DNA of 64,000 bases, taken from positions 248,001 through 312,000 of the forward strand of contig NZ_BGZH01000003.1 of the NCBI RefSeq assembly GCF_009617755.1, in the 5' to 3' direction. Below, piece by piece: positions 19,382 through 28,932 of the stretch (position 1 is its first letter; each line of letters begins with the position of its first letter). The notes beneath the pieces were generated by a model that was not told the origin of the DNA, did no database searches, and saw nothing but the letters and a program-made list of their open reading frames with translations. Source of the stretch: Marinobacter salsuginis. Its GTDB lineage: Bacteria; Pseudomonadota; Gammaproteobacteria; Pseudomonadales; Oleiphilaceae. The translations under genes were made by a program, and so were the position numbers.

Positions 19382-19534
19382 TCAGACCGGTTTATGGCCG
19401 TGCTTCCCTTCTTTTCTGTCCTGGTGTCCGTGCTCCTTCTGATCTTTCATCACGAAGATGCCCACACCAACGAAAAAGCCAACCATCAGCAGTACAGTCG
19501 CAATACCCGCGATAACAACGGCGTCCATATACAT
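19382..19534 (-). CDS. Small single-span membrane protein, CcoM-like cbb3 oxidase subunit
   Basis: This 50-residue ORF has a strong ribosome binding site (GGAAGGAG) eight bases before its ATG. It has one hydrophobic span, VVIAGIATVLLMVGFFVGVG, beginning five residues from the start. A charged His/Lys-rich tail follows (MKDQKEHGHQDRKEG...). The N-terminal pattern M-aromatic-x-D-x-V-V-I-A-G and the span resemble CcoM, a small subunit of cbb3-type cytochrome oxidase described in Pseudomonas stutzeri. The match is from memory, and the His-rich tail is longer than I recall for CcoM. An FNR-type promoter upstream supports low-oxygen expression. It could instead be an unrelated small membrane protein. 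Confidence 0.65.
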   Translation of the reverse strand: MYMDAVVIAGIATVLLMVGFFVGVGIFVMKDQKEHGHQDRKEGKHGHKPV

Positions 19535-19571
19535 TTTGCTTCTCCTTCCGGCAATTAACTTGATTAAACTC

Positions 19572-19613
19572 AGGTTACGCCCGGCACGCCCGCAAGGTAT
19601 TGATCCAGGTCAA
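19572..19613 (-). promoter_or_regulatory. FNR/ANR-dependent promoter of the small CcoM-like gene
   Basis: TTGATCCAGGTCAA at 19600-19613 is a 14-base FNR/ANR box (TTGAT-N4-GTCAA, one base from consensus). On the minus strand TAACCT at 19577-19572 gives a -10 element and a predicted start near 19565. The box centre is then 41.5 bases upstream, the canonical class II activator position. Confidence 0.7.
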
Positions 19614-19773
19614 CGTATTTGTCAGGCTCGATGTACGCATAAATACTGAACCACAACACATTTCCTTCGATTTTTCCTGCATTTGCAAGGCATTTGAAAG
19701 AAACTGCTGCTATAGTCGGAATCAAAGGAAGTGTCCGATCTCCTAACCGGTCTGGGTGGCTGAAGTTCAATAC

Positions 19774-22185
19774 ATGCCAAAACTGTCGACGCGTCTTCAA
19801 CGTTTTCGCACAGGCTCGCCCCTGTCTTTCAGGCTGCTGGCCTGGATTCTTCTGTTCAGTTCCGCCTTTACGCTGGTGGCCTCCGCGCTTCAGATCTACT
19901 CCGATTATCGAAAAGATCTATCCCAGATCGACAATCGCATGCAGGTGGTTGAGTCTGGCTATGCCTCCAGTCTGGCGCGCAGTCTGTGGGCCCTTGACCA
20001 GAAGCTCCTGCAAACCCAGATGGAAGGCATTCTGAGCTTGCCCGATGTGGTGCATCTTCGGCTGAGAATCGAACCCGACTCCGAGCTGGTTATGGGTGAG
20101 ATCCCACGGGACGCGAAAACCACTTCCCACAGCTTCAATCTGGTTCACCAGGGCGATGAAATGTTCAAACTGGGCGAGCTTACGGTGACCGCCGATCTGG
20201 ACCGCGTCTACGATGAACTCAAGCGGAAGGTGGGTGTGATTCTCCTGACCCAGTTTCTCAAGACGTTTTTTGTTTCGATCCTCATCATCCTGATCTTCCA
20301 GCACTTCGTGGCACGCCATCTGACCACCATGGCGAATTACGCGCGGGACTTCTCCCTGAAAACGACCTCCAGGCCACTGACACTGGAAAGGCCCAGCACA
20401 CCCTCAAACCGCAACGACGAGCTCGGCCGGGTTACGGACGCTATCAACCAAATGCGTGAACGGCTCAACGCGGATATGGAGCGTCAGCAAAAAGATGCGG
20501 CGGAGATCCGGAAGTTTTCCAAGGCCATCGAACAAAGCCCCTCGTCGGTTCTCATCTGCGACCGGCAGTGGCGCATCGAGTTTGCAAACCAGAAATTTAC
20601 TCAGCTGACCGGCTACGATGCCTCGTCGATTGTGGGAAAACATCCCGGGGCGCTTGGAAACAACGAAATCGAAAACCGTGAAAGCCGTCATCTATGGCAA
20701 TCAATTCGCTTACAGGTACAGCGGGTCGGTGTCTGGCAGGGTGAAGTGAACAGCGTGCGTCGAAACGGCGAACGTTTCTGGGAGCAACTGATCGTCACTC
20801 CGATCAAGGACGAATCCGGCAGTACGACCGGATACCTCATCCTGGGCGAGGACATCAGCATTCGCAAGCGCTATGAACAGCAGCTGCTGCGCCAGGCCAA
20901 CTACGACATCCTCACTGGCCTGCCCAACCGGATGCTGGCCCTGGACCGACTGAAGCTGGCTTTGGCTCAGGCGCGTCGGGAGAGCACCCTCGTGGGCGTG
21001 ATGTTCCTCGATCTCGACAACTTCAAACACATAAACGACACCCTCGGCCACGATGCCGGCGACAACCTGTTGATTGAAGCAGCCCGTCGAATTTCCAGCT
21101 GCCTCCGCGGCACCAGTACCGTTGCCCGGCTGGGCGGCGATGAGTTTCTGGTGATCTTGCCCGGCCTGACCGGCCCGGAGGCGTCATCCCAGGTGGCAGA
21201 GCGTATTCTGAAAACCTTTTCGCCGCCCTACATTCTCAATGGCCAGGAAGTGTTCGTAACGACCAGCATCGGGATTGCGATTTTCCCGACCGACTCGGAT
21301 AACAGTGGCACACTCTTACAACACGCCGACGCAGCCATGTACCAGGCCAAGCACAAAGGCAAGAGCTCCTTTGCCCACTTTGCGCCGGAGATGACGGAAG
21401 TCTCTCACGAACGCTTGAAGATGGAGTCCAGCATGCGCAGGGCTCTGGAACTGAAGGAATTCGAACTGTATTTCCAGCCGATCGTAAATACCGATTCCGG
21501 TACGCTTTGCTCGGTGGAGGCCTTGCTGCGCTGGAATAATCCGGCCATGGGCATGGTGATGCCCGATCGATTCATTCCGCTGGCCGAGGAAACCGGCCTG
21601 ATAACGCCGATCGGCGAATGGGTTCTTGAGGAAGCCTGTCGGGCCGCCGTGGGCTGGAAACAGGCCACTGGCAAAGACATTGGCATTTCCGTGAACGTCT
21701 CCCCGCGCCAGTTCCGGGATCCTGGTTTTACCGAGGCCGTGATGCACGCCCTTGCTGCCAGCGGCCTGGCACCGGAACAGTTGGAGCTTGAAATCACTGA
21801 ACGACTGATTCTGGACAACTCCATTGAGACCGCCGAAATCCTGCGCCAACTGGACAAAGCCGGGATCCGCTTGTCAGTGGACGATTTTGGTACAGGCTAC
21901 TCAGCACTCAGCTATCTCAAGAGCTACCCGTTTGATACGCTGAAAATTGACAAGTCCTTCGTCCAGGACGTCATGAAAGAGCCCGAGGATGCCTCACTGG
22001 TCCGGGCCATCATCAACATGGCCCATAGCCTGGGCCTGCGGGTGATTGCAGAAGGGGTGGAAGAAGAGGCCCAGACCCACTTCCTGAAAAAGGAAGGTTG
22101 CGACTTCTCACAGGGATACTTCTACAGTCGCCCTTTGCCAGCTCCGGATTTTGATGCCTGGCTGGCCAGCAATCACCGGGTATAG
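19774..22185 (+). CDS. Membrane PAS-GGDEF-EAL cyclic-di-GMP enzyme
   Basis: This protein of about 803 residues has a transmembrane segment near residues 25-45, a periplasmic sensor region (about 46-155), a second span (FVSILIILIFQHFV) and a HAMP-like linker. A PAS domain follows (about 250-370), then GGDEF (GGDEF at 454-458) and EAL (EALLRW from 582). The diguanylate cyclase active site is intact, but the inhibitory RxxD site reads RGTS. All EAL metal and catalytic motifs are present: NVSPRQF, ELEITERL, DDFGTGYS, KIDKSFV, AEGVE. Phosphodiesterase activity is therefore likely, with cyclase activity possible. The start is uncertain: an in-frame GTG at 19756 precedes the ATG, and neither has a clear ribosome binding site. 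Confidence 0.92.
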   Translation: MPKLSTRLQRFRTGSPLSFRLLAWILLFSSAFTLVASALQIYSDYRKDLSQIDNRMQVVESGYASSLARSLWALDQKLLQTQMEGILSLPDVVHLRLRIEPDSELVMGEIPRDAKTTSHSFNLVHQGDEMFKLGELTVTADLDRVYDELKRKVGVILLTQFLKTFFVSILIILIFQHFVARHLTTMANYARDFSLKTTSRPLTLERPSTPSNRNDELGRVTDAINQMRERLNADMERQQKDAAEIRKFSKAIEQSPSSVLICDRQWRIEFANQKFTQLTGYDASSIVGKHPGALGNNEIENRESRHLWQSIRLQVQRVGVWQGEVNSVRRNGERFWEQLIVTPIKDESGSTTGYLILGEDISIRKRYEQQLLRQANYDILTGLPNRMLALDRLKLALAQARRESTLVGVMFLDLDNFKHINDTLGHDAGDNLLIEAARRISSCLRGTSTVARLGGDEFLVILPGLTGPEASSQVAERILKTFSPPYILNGQEVFVTTSIGIAIFPTDSDNSGTLLQHADAAMYQAKHKGKSSFAHFAPEMTEVSHERLKMESSMRRALELKEFELYFQPIVNTDSGTLCSVEALLRWNNPAMGMVMPDRFIPLAEETGLITPIGEWVLEEACRAAVGWKQATGKDIGISVNVSPRQFRDPGFTEAVMHALAASGLAPEQLELEITERLILDNSIETAEILRQLDKAGIRLSVDDFGTGYSALSYLKSYPFDTLKIDKSFVQDVMKEPEDASLVRAIINMAHSLGLRVIAEGVEEEAQTHFLKKEGCDFSQGYFYSRPLPAPDFDAWLASNHRV

Positions 22186-22212
22186 ATTCGAATTCGTTGG
22201 AAACCCACTCCC

Positions 22213-23409
22213 ATGGAAGACACCGTACTTGTCGTGAACTGCGGCAGCTCATCCCTGAAACTCGCCCTGTTCGATTGCCAACATAACAAGCTGGCTTCTG
22301 CCCTCGCCGAGCGCCTCGGCCAGAACGATGCGTTTGCCCATGTTGGAGGCCTGGACAAAGCCATTCCCCTGGACCCAGGCGCCAGTCACGATCAGGCGCT
22401 CAATACACTGGTTACGGTATTTCAGGATGAAGGACTGATGGCGTCGGCTCCCACGGCCGTTGGCCACCGGGTAGTTCATGGCGGCGAGACCTTCCGTGAG
22501 GCCGCGCTTATTGATGACGATGTTATCACTGCCATTGAGGACTGCGCGGGCCTTGCGCCCCTGCACAATCCGGTCAACCTGTCCGGAATTCGCGCAACCC
22601 TGGCCCGGTTTCCCGACGTGCCCCAGGCAGCGGTTTTCGACACCGCCTTTCACCAGACCCTGCCCAAAAGAGCATATCTCTATGCGGTGCCGGAAGCCTG
22701 GTATCGCGATTGGGGAGTTCGCCGGTACGGATTCCACGGCACCAGTCATGCGTTTATGGCATCAGAGGCTGCCAGTCGGCTGGGCAAAACACCGGCAACC
22801 ATCTCGGTCATCTCGGCCCACCTGGGCAACGGGTGCAGTATTGCAGCCATCCGCGATGGGATAAGTGTGGACACCAGCATGGGCCTTACGCCGCTGGAGG
22901 GCCTGGTTATGGGAACCCGAAGCGGAGATGTCGACCCTGGCCTGTTCGACTTTCTCCGCGGCAAGGGAATCGCCGCTGACGAAGTACATCGGGTCCTGAA
23001 CCAGGAAAGCGGCCTGCTGGGTCTTTCCGGCCAGACCAACGACATGCGCTCGCTCTGTGAGCTGGCAGACCATGGCCATGAGCCATCTCAAACCGCCATT
23101 GATGTGTTTTGCTTCCGCCTGGCCCGTTACATTGGCGCCATGATGGCTTCCCTGAGCCATCTGGACGCGCTCGTCTTTACTGGCGGCATCGGGGAAAACA
23201 GTGCCCGGATCCGGGCCGAAACCATTCACCACCTCAAGCTCATGGGATTTGAACTCAGCCCGGACCTCAATAATCATCATGGCGAATTCAGCGACGGCCG
23301 GATCGAAAGCGCCGACTCCCGGTTTCCCGTATTGGTCATCCCCACCAACGAGGAACTCGTTATTGCCCGGGAAGCCTCGCGGCTTGCCGGCGCTCTTACG
23401 CCCGACTGA
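22213..23409 (+). CDS. ackA: Acetate kinase
   Basis: This 398-residue enzyme interconverts acetyl phosphate + ADP with acetate + ATP. It shows the ASKHA-fold signatures VLVVNCGSSSLKLALF at the start, RYGFHGTSH (catalytic His region near residue 180), HLGNGCS and FTGGIGENSA. The length is standard. It is followed 27 bases later by pta, forming the AckA-Pta overflow and acetate-assimilation pathway. It starts 27 bases after the c-di-GMP gene, so read-through is possible. Confidence 0.97.
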   Translation: MEDTVLVVNCGSSSLKLALFDCQHNKLASALAERLGQNDAFAHVGGLDKAIPLDPGASHDQALNTLVTVFQDEGLMASAPTAVGHRVVHGGETFREAALIDDDVITAIEDCAGLAPLHNPVNLSGIRATLARFPDVPQAAVFDTAFHQTLPKRAYLYAVPEAWYRDWGVRRYGFHGTSHAFMASEAASRLGKTPATISVISAHLGNGCSIAAIRDGISVDTSMGLTPLEGLVMGTRSGDVDPGLFDFLRGKGIAADEVHRVLNQESGLLGLSGQTNDMRSLCELADHGHEPSQTAIDVFCFRLARYIGAMMASLSHLDALVFTGGIGENSARIRAETIHHLKLMGFELSPDLNNHHGEFSDGRIESADSRFPVLVIPTNEELVIAREASRLAGALTPD

Positions 23410-23436
23410 CCCATACGCATCATCAGGATTACCATC

Positions 23437-25599
23437 ATGGCAAAGAGTCTCTTTCTCGCACCGACATCCATGGATTCAGGGCTCACGTCGGTCTGCCTCG
23501 GCCTGCTGCGCGCCCTGGAACGGGTCGGCGTGAGCGTTGGCTTTTACAAACCTTTCTGTCAGACCGTTCACCATGCCGAATCCATGCACAACGCAGGTCA
23601 GGACACCTCGGTCTCTTTCGTAAGGGCCAGCAGCCATCTGAATCCACCAGATCCGATTGCGCTCAAGGAAGCGCAGCAACTGCTCAACAGGGGCAAATCC
23701 GATTACCTGCTCGAGACAGTGGTCGGGGAATACCAGAAAGTTGCGCGCGACGTGGACGTCGTCGTCATTGAGGGATTGGTCCCAGACCGCAGCGAAGCCT
23801 ATATTGCCCGGCTAAACGTGGAGGTCGCCCGCAATCTGGGTTCCGAGGTCATCCTGGTGAGCACGCCCAAAAACCTGGACGCCCGGCAAATGGATGAGGA
23901 ACTGGATTTTTCATCACGCCTGTTTGCCAACCCAAGCGATCCGGACGTCATCGGTGTCATCCTGAACAAGGTGGGAGAACCCGAACACGCGGCCCTTGAA
24001 CCTCGATCCAACAGCAAACCCCATACCCCGTCTGCCATCGATTACCGCGGACAGTGCAAGGTGTTCAGTGAGGGCCGCTTTCGGCTGATTGCGGAGATTC
24101 CCTGGCAGCCGGAGCTGCTTGCACCTCGCGTCTCTGACATTGCCAGAGAGCTGGGGTTACCGGTTCTCAATGAGGGGCAGATGCACAACCGGCGGGTCCA
24201 GAAGGTATCCGTGTGTGCCCGAAGCATTCGCAATATGACCGAAACCCTGAGGCCCGGTACTTTGCTGGTCACCCCGGGTGATCGGGAAGACATTGTGGTG
24301 ACCACTGCTGTTGCAGCCCTGAACGGGGTTCCACTGGCTGGTTTGATGCTCACTGGCGGTCTGATGCCTGACCAGCGTGTGATCGAGCTCTGCCACCGGG
24401 CACTCGAAACGGGGCTGCCGGTGCTGGGCTCCGATGCCAATACCTATGATACGGCCCACATGCTGGCGAATCTGTCTTCCGCCATTCCCGTTGATGACCC
24501 CAACCGGATTGAAAAAGCGATGGAGGTGGTCGCCACCCGGATAGACACCGATTGGTTGCAGCAGCACCTCAAAGTGGCCCGACAGAACAGGCTGTCCCCG
24601 CCCGCTTTCCGGTATCAGCTGTCGGAACGCGCACGGGCAGCAAACAAGCGTATCGTACTGCCGGAAGGCAGCGAGCCACGAACCGTGCAGGCCGCTATCA
24701 TCTGTCATCAACGCAAGCTGGCCCGGTGTGCCCTGATCGGAAATGCCGCTGAGATCAGGCGCGTGGCGGCTTCCCAGGATCTGGAACTGCCCGAAGATAT
24801 CGAAATCATTGATCCGGCTGAAGTGCGGGAGCGTTATGTCGACCCGATGGTCGGGTTGCGCAAGCATAAAGGCCTCACTCCGGACATGGCCGAAGCTATG
24901 CTCGAGGACAACGTCGTTCTCGGTACCATGATGGTGGCTCTGGACGAAGCCGATGGGCTGGTTTCAGGTGCCATCCACACAACCGCGAACACAGTCCGCC
25001 CCGCCCTTCAGCTCATCAAGACCCATGACCACGCAAAAGTGGTTTCTTCGGTGTTTTTCATGCTGCTTCCGCAACAGGTCGTGGTCTACGGGGACTGCGC
25101 CATCAACCCGGATCCGAATGCCGAGGAACTGGCAGACATCGCTATCCAGAGCGCTGAATCGGCGGAAGCCTTCGGCATCGAGCCCCTGGTCGCAATGATC
25201 AGCTACAGCACCGGGGAATCCGGCAGTGGCCAGGACGTGGACAAGGTGAGAGAAGCCACGAGGATAGCTCGTGAGCGCAGACCGGATCTTTTGATAGACG
25301 GGCCGCTTCAGTACGACGCTGCGGCCATCGAGAGCGTGGCAAGGAGCAAGGCGCCAGACAGCAAGGTAGCCGGCAAGGCCACGGTGTTCGTGTTCCCGGA
25401 TCTGAATACCGGCAACACTACCTACAAGGCGGTTCAGCGCAGTGCCAATGTGGTCAGTATCGGGCCAATGCTGCAGGGTTTGCGAAAGCCGGTCAACGAT
25501 CTGTCCCGGGGCGCACTGGTGGAGGATATTGTGTTTACCGTCGCCTTGACTGCGGTTCAGGCAAAGCAGGTTGAAAACGCTGAAGCGGGCAAGGGATAA
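23437..25599 (+). CDS. pta: Phosphate acetyltransferase (long form)
   Basis: This 720-residue enzyme interconverts acetyl-CoA and acetyl phosphate. It has the three-part architecture of the long proteobacterial Pta. An N-terminal P-loop-like regulatory domain (FLAPTSMDSGLTSVCLGL) is followed by a central DRTGG domain (about 220-340), then the C-terminal catalytic PTA_PTB domain (about 385-715). The catalytic domain includes VLPEGSEPRTVQAA, GLVSGAIHTTANTVRPAL and SYSTGESGSGQDVDKV. It pairs with ackA upstream and completes the acetate node. Confidence 0.97.
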   Translation: MAKSLFLAPTSMDSGLTSVCLGLLRALERVGVSVGFYKPFCQTVHHAESMHNAGQDTSVSFVRASSHLNPPDPIALKEAQQLLNRGKSDYLLETVVGEYQKVARDVDVVVIEGLVPDRSEAYIARLNVEVARNLGSEVILVSTPKNLDARQMDEELDFSSRLFANPSDPDVIGVILNKVGEPEHAALEPRSNSKPHTPSAIDYRGQCKVFSEGRFRLIAEIPWQPELLAPRVSDIARELGLPVLNEGQMHNRRVQKVSVCARSIRNMTETLRPGTLLVTPGDREDIVVTTAVAALNGVPLAGLMLTGGLMPDQRVIELCHRALETGLPVLGSDANTYDTAHMLANLSSAIPVDDPNRIEKAMEVVATRIDTDWLQQHLKVARQNRLSPPAFRYQLSERARAANKRIVLPEGSEPRTVQAAIICHQRKLARCALIGNAAEIRRVAASQDLELPEDIEIIDPAEVRERYVDPMVGLRKHKGLTPDMAEAMLEDNVVLGTMMVALDEADGLVSGAIHTTANTVRPALQLIKTHDHAKVVSSVFFMLLPQQVVVYGDCAINPDPNAEELADIAIQSAESAEAFGIEPLVAMISYSTGESGSGQDVDKVREATRIARERRPDLLIDGPLQYDAAAIESVARSKAPDSKVAGKATVFVFPDLNTGNTTYKAVQRSANVVSIGPMLQGLRKPVNDLSRGALVEDIVFTVALTAVQAKQVENAEAGKG

Positions 25600-25620
25600 A
25601 CCCTGAGCCCGATCACCAAA

Positions 25621-27042
25621 TCAGCGTTTGAGACTCTTCTGGCGCTGTTTCTTTGGACGACGGCCTTTCTTCTCGTCGTTGTCCTTCTTCACCTTCTGAC
25701 GTGGGGTCAGGCGATCCACTTTACCGGCAAACGGGTTTTCACCCGATTTGAATTCAAAGCGAATTGGTGAACCGGTCACTTTCAGAACCTTCCGGAAGGT
25801 ATTCTCAAGGTACCGCTTGTACGCCCCTGGCAGTGAATCCACCTGGTTACCGTGAACCACAATGACCGGCGGGTTGGACCCGCCCTGGTGGGCGTAACGG
25901 AGTTTAATTCGGCGTCCGTGCACCATGGGTGGCTGATGCTGGGCAATGGCATCCTGGAGAATGGCCGTCAGGCGGTTGGTCGGCCATTTCGCCATAGCAG
26001 ACTCGTAGCAGGCTTCCACCGACTCGTACATCACACCCACGCCAGACCCGTGGAGCGCCGAAATATAGTGCTTATCAGCGTAATCCAGGAAGTCGAGGCG
26101 ACGCTGCACCTGCTCCTTTACACGGGCACGGTCTTCCGGGTCCATGCCGTCCCATTTGTTGATGGCGATCACCAACGAGCGACCGGCATCAAGAACAAAC
26201 CCGATCAAGTGGAGGTCCTGATCCACCAGGCCTTCCCGGGCGTCAATGACCAGGATAACCACATGGGCATCGTCAATTGCCTGCAGTGTCTTGATAATGG
26301 AGAACTTCTCCACCACTTCACTGACATTCTTGCGGCGGCGGACACCTGCGGTATCAATCAGAGTGTACTGACTGCCCTGGCGCTCGTACGGAATGTAAAC
26401 GCTATCCCGGGTAGTGCCCGGCATGTCGTAAACCACGACACGTTCTTCACCGAGCATCCGATTGACCAGGGTGGACTTGCCCACATTCGGCCTGCCGACC
26501 ACGCCAATGCGGATGCCGGGGTAACGATCAGCCCGATCCTCTTCCTCCCGCTCCTCCTCGGAGGGCAGCAGGATTTCGAGCATCGAACGGATACCCCGGT
26601 TGTGGGACGCGGCAATCAGGAACGTGGATTCAAAGCCCAGGCTGTAGAAATCCGATGCCGCAATGTCCGGATCCTGGCCATCGGTCTTGTTCACAACCAG
26701 ATGAGCCTGCTTTCCAGACCTGCGAAGACTGTCTGCAATAAGCTCATCGCCCGCGGTCAGACCGGCACGACCGTCCACCAGGAACAGAACAATGTCAGCC
26801 TCTTCCACCGCCTGCATGGACTGACGCGCCATTTCAAGATCGAGGCCCTGCTCGTCACCGGTAAGACCACCGGTGTCTATGACGATGAAGCGCTGCCCCT
26901 CATAGCTGCCCTCACCGTATTTGCGGTCACGGGTAAGCCCCGGGAAGTCCGCAACCAGGGCATCCCTGGAACGGGTCATCTGATTAAACAATGTCGATTT
27001 GCCAACGTTGGGGCGTCCGACAAGGGCAATAACTGGGGTCAT
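25621..27042 (-). CDS. der: Ribosome-associated GTPase Der (EngA)
   Basis: This 473-residue protein has two tandem GTPase domains and a KH-like C-terminal domain, the hallmark of Der, which is needed for 50S ribosome assembly. Domain 1 has [12 protein letters not shown] (residues 8-19), DTGGL and NKTD. Domain 2 has [12 protein letters not shown] (near 190), DTAGV and NKWD. The KH-like region covers about 360-440, followed by a Lys/Arg-rich tail. It is the last gene of the leftward hisS-yfgM-bamB-der block, nine bases after bamB. Confidence 0.98.
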   Translation of the reverse strand: MTPVIALVGRPNVGKSTLFNQMTRSRDALVADFPGLTRDRKYGEGSYEGQRFIVIDTGGLTGDEQGLDLEMARQSMQAVEEADIVLFLVDGRAGLTAGDELIADSLRRSGKQAHLVVNKTDGQDPDIAASDFYSLGFESTFLIAASHNRGIRSMLEILLPSEEEREEEDRADRYPGIRIGVVGRPNVGKSTLVNRMLGEERVVVYDMPGTTRDSVYIPYERQGSQYTLIDTAGVRRRKNVSEVVEKFSIIKTLQAIDDAHVVILVIDAREGLVDQDLHLIGFVLDAGRSLVIAINKWDGMDPEDRARVKEQVQRRLDFLDYADKHYISALHGSGVGVMYESVEACYESAMAKWPTNRLTAILQDAIAQHQPPMVHGRRIKLRYAHQGGSNPPVIVVHGNQVDSLPGAYKRYLENTFRKVLKVTGSPIRFEFKSGENPFAGKVDRLTPRQKVKKDNDEKKGRRPKKQRQKSLKR

Positions 27043-27051
27043 AATTGGGGA

Positions 27052-28224
27052 TCAATCCTGCGGTTTAACCTGGAATACGGCCATCTTTCCGCTGTTGCCA
27101 AAAACCAGCAGGTTACCATTGGCAAGACGCTGTGCCGGTACGCGGATACCCTCATCGTCGAACTCCAGCTGGCCGACCAGCTTGCCGTTCTCACGGTCAA
27201 TGGCGTGCAGGTAGCCTTCGAAATCGCCTACCACCAGGTAGTCTTCGTAAACCATTGGCTGGGTCAGTTGGCGCCAGGCGAGACGATCCTGGGTCCAGAC
27301 TTCCCGACGGTCCGAGCCTCTCAGGGCAACAATGTCGCCATTGGCCGAGGCCAGATAGATCTCGCCGCCGCCAATCATCGGGGAATAGAGGCTGGAAGCT
27401 TTCCGGCTCCAGATTTCCTGCCCGGTACGAATATCAACGAGGGCAAGTTTACCCTGGTAACCAACCACCATGACGGCGGTTTCAATGACCAGGGGCTGCC
27501 CCGCCACATCGACCAGCCTTTCCAGCTCGGTGCGCCCCTGGGGCTGGCCCACTTCATACTGCCACATCGGTTGACCCGAGCCTGCGGCCAGGGCAATCAG
27601 TTTACCGCTGGCAAAAGAAGCTATGACCACGTCACCACCAACCAGCGGGGCTGCGGCGGCCCGCATCGAAAGGACCGGAACGGTACCGTCGTACTGCCAT
27701 AACTTTTCGCCATCGGCGGCGCTGAACCCGAGAACCTTGCCATCAGTGGTCTGGGCGACAACCAGAGAGCCATTGGACTGAGGTGCGGACAACACTTCCG
27801 TCGGCAGTGGCTGGCGCCAGATTTCGGTGCCATCTTCACGGGAGAGCGCCACCAGATCAGCGTTCTCGGTGGTCAGGTAGAGATTCTCCCCATCACCGCC
27901 GAGACCAGAGAAGATGCGCTCCTCAAATTCTGATTCCCAGACAACCTTGCCGGAATCCGACGCCACGGCGTACAGCTCCCCGTCCGCCGAAGCAGCGTAG
28001 ATCAGATCGCCGGTGTTCAGGGGTGCCAGGTAGAGAAAATCGCCATCATGACCGTCGCCCACGGACATGCTCCAGACTCTCTTGAATTCGGCTGTCGCCT
28101 CAATTTCAGGAACCGGAACAGGTTGTTCGAAGGTATCCGTCGTGCTACAGCCGGAAAGTGCCGCCAGAAGCGCCAGCCCCATCAGCAGTCCGCGTTTCGA
28201 AATCCTGTCGCGGAGGAGTGGCAT
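27052..28224 (-). CDS. bamB: Outer membrane assembly lipoprotein BamB
   Basis: This 390-residue lipoprotein of the BAM complex helps insert beta-barrel proteins into the outer membrane. A lipoprotein signal peptide ends LLAALSGC with the lipidated Cys at residue 26. The rest is an eight-bladed beta-propeller with repeated PQQ-like strands such as GKVVWESEFE, GTEIWRQPLP and GEKLWQYDG. Its start overlaps the yfgM stop by one base (TGATG), so translation is coupled. The bamB-der neighbourhood is conserved in gammaproteobacteria. Confidence 0.97.
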   Translation of the reverse strand: MPLLRDRISKRGLLMGLALLAALSGCSTTDTFEQPVPVPEIEATAEFKRVWSMSVGDGHDGDFLYLAPLNTGDLIYAASADGELYAVASDSGKVVWESEFEERIFSGLGGDGENLYLTTENADLVALSREDGTEIWRQPLPTEVLSAPQSNGSLVVAQTTDGKVLGFSAADGEKLWQYDGTVPVLSMRAAAAPLVGGDVVIASFASGKLIALAAGSGQPMWQYEVGQPQGRTELERLVDVAGQPLVIETAVMVVGYQGKLALVDIRTGQEIWSRKASSLYSPMIGGGEIYLASANGDIVALRGSDRREVWTQDRLAWRQLTQPMVYEDYLVVGDFEGYLHAIDRENGKLVGQLEFDDEGIRVPAQRLANGNLLVFGNSGKMAVFQVKPQD

Positions 28225-28880
28225 CAGGCATCCTCCCCGACACCGAGGTCAGCCAGTTTCAGTTCCAGAATGCCACTGCGGCCCTGCTGGCTCTGTTCAC
28301 GGGCAGCAAGATAAGCTTCGCGAGCGCCCTCCTTGTCGCCCTGCGCCAGCAGGATGTCGCCGCGCAACTCGGAGTACATGGCAGCAAACGCGTCGGCATT
28401 ACCGGCACCATCGATGGTGGCCAGCGCCTCTTCGTACTGGCCCGCGGAAAACTGGGCGCGAGCCAGGCGATTGCGCACCACAAGCGCCAATGCTTCGTGC
28501 TCGCCGGTCTTGTCCAGCGCCCACTTCAGGGAATCAACAGCAGCTTCGGCATTGCCTTCCTGCATCAATTGCTGGCGTGCCAGGATCAGATTGCCGTAAA
28601 CCGCATAGGCACTGTCCGTGTAATCTTCTCTCAGGGTCTGCGCCACGAAAGCGACGGTCTCGCCGCTGGTTTCATCGGCCTGGTCACTGAAGGCATTCAG
28701 CAGGTTGGCGAACTGGTTCGCTGCCTCGGTGCGCTGCTGGGCCTGATGGTTCTGCCAGGCCTGCCAGCCAAACACGATGGCCAGGGCCGCACCAATGCCG
28801 ATCAGCAGGGAACTGCCGTTCTTCTTCCACCAGTCCTTGATCGCCTGGATCTGTTCTTCTTCGGTGCGCAACTCTGCCAT
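28224..28880 (-). CDS. yfgM: YfgM family ancillary SecYEG translocon protein
   Basis: This 218-residue inner membrane protein begins with a short cytoplasmic segment rich in Glu and Trp (EEEQIQAIKDWWKKNG). One transmembrane helix (SSLLIGIGAALAIVFGWQAW) is followed by a periplasmic TPR-like domain of repeated Ala-rich helices. In E. coli YfgM associates with PpiD and the Sec translocon and aids periplasmic chaperone transfer. It lies between hisS and bamB, as in most gammaproteobacteria, and is coupled to bamB. Confidence 0.94.
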   Translation of the reverse strand: MAELRTEEEQIQAIKDWWKKNGSSLLIGIGAALAIVFGWQAWQNHQAQQRTEAANQFANLLNAFSDQADETSGETVAFVAQTLREDYTDSAYAVYGNLILARQQLMQEGNAEAAVDSLKWALDKTGEHEALALVVRNRLARAQFSAGQYEEALATIDGAGNADAFAAMYSELRGDILLAQGDKEGAREAYLAAREQSQQGRSGILELKLADLGVGEDA

Positions 28881-28932
28881 GAGGACTCCTGTTGTCGAAT
28901 TTTTGCTTTTGTATCAGTAAATTTGGTCGGAT

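Noticed and set aside
19570..19800. A 76-codon frame opposite the start of the c-di-GMP gene
   Set aside because: It has no ribosome binding site and overlaps the FNR promoter and the start of a certain gene.
23437..23700. Possible separate cobyrinate-synthase-like gene at the start of pta
   Set aside because: The P-loop-like N-terminal domain is a normal part of the long proteobacterial Pta, and the frame is continuous to the catalytic domain.
25852..27702. A 616-codon open frame opposite der and bamB
   Set aside because: It is a shadow of two well-supported genes on the other strand; no domain is recognised and it spans the gene boundary.
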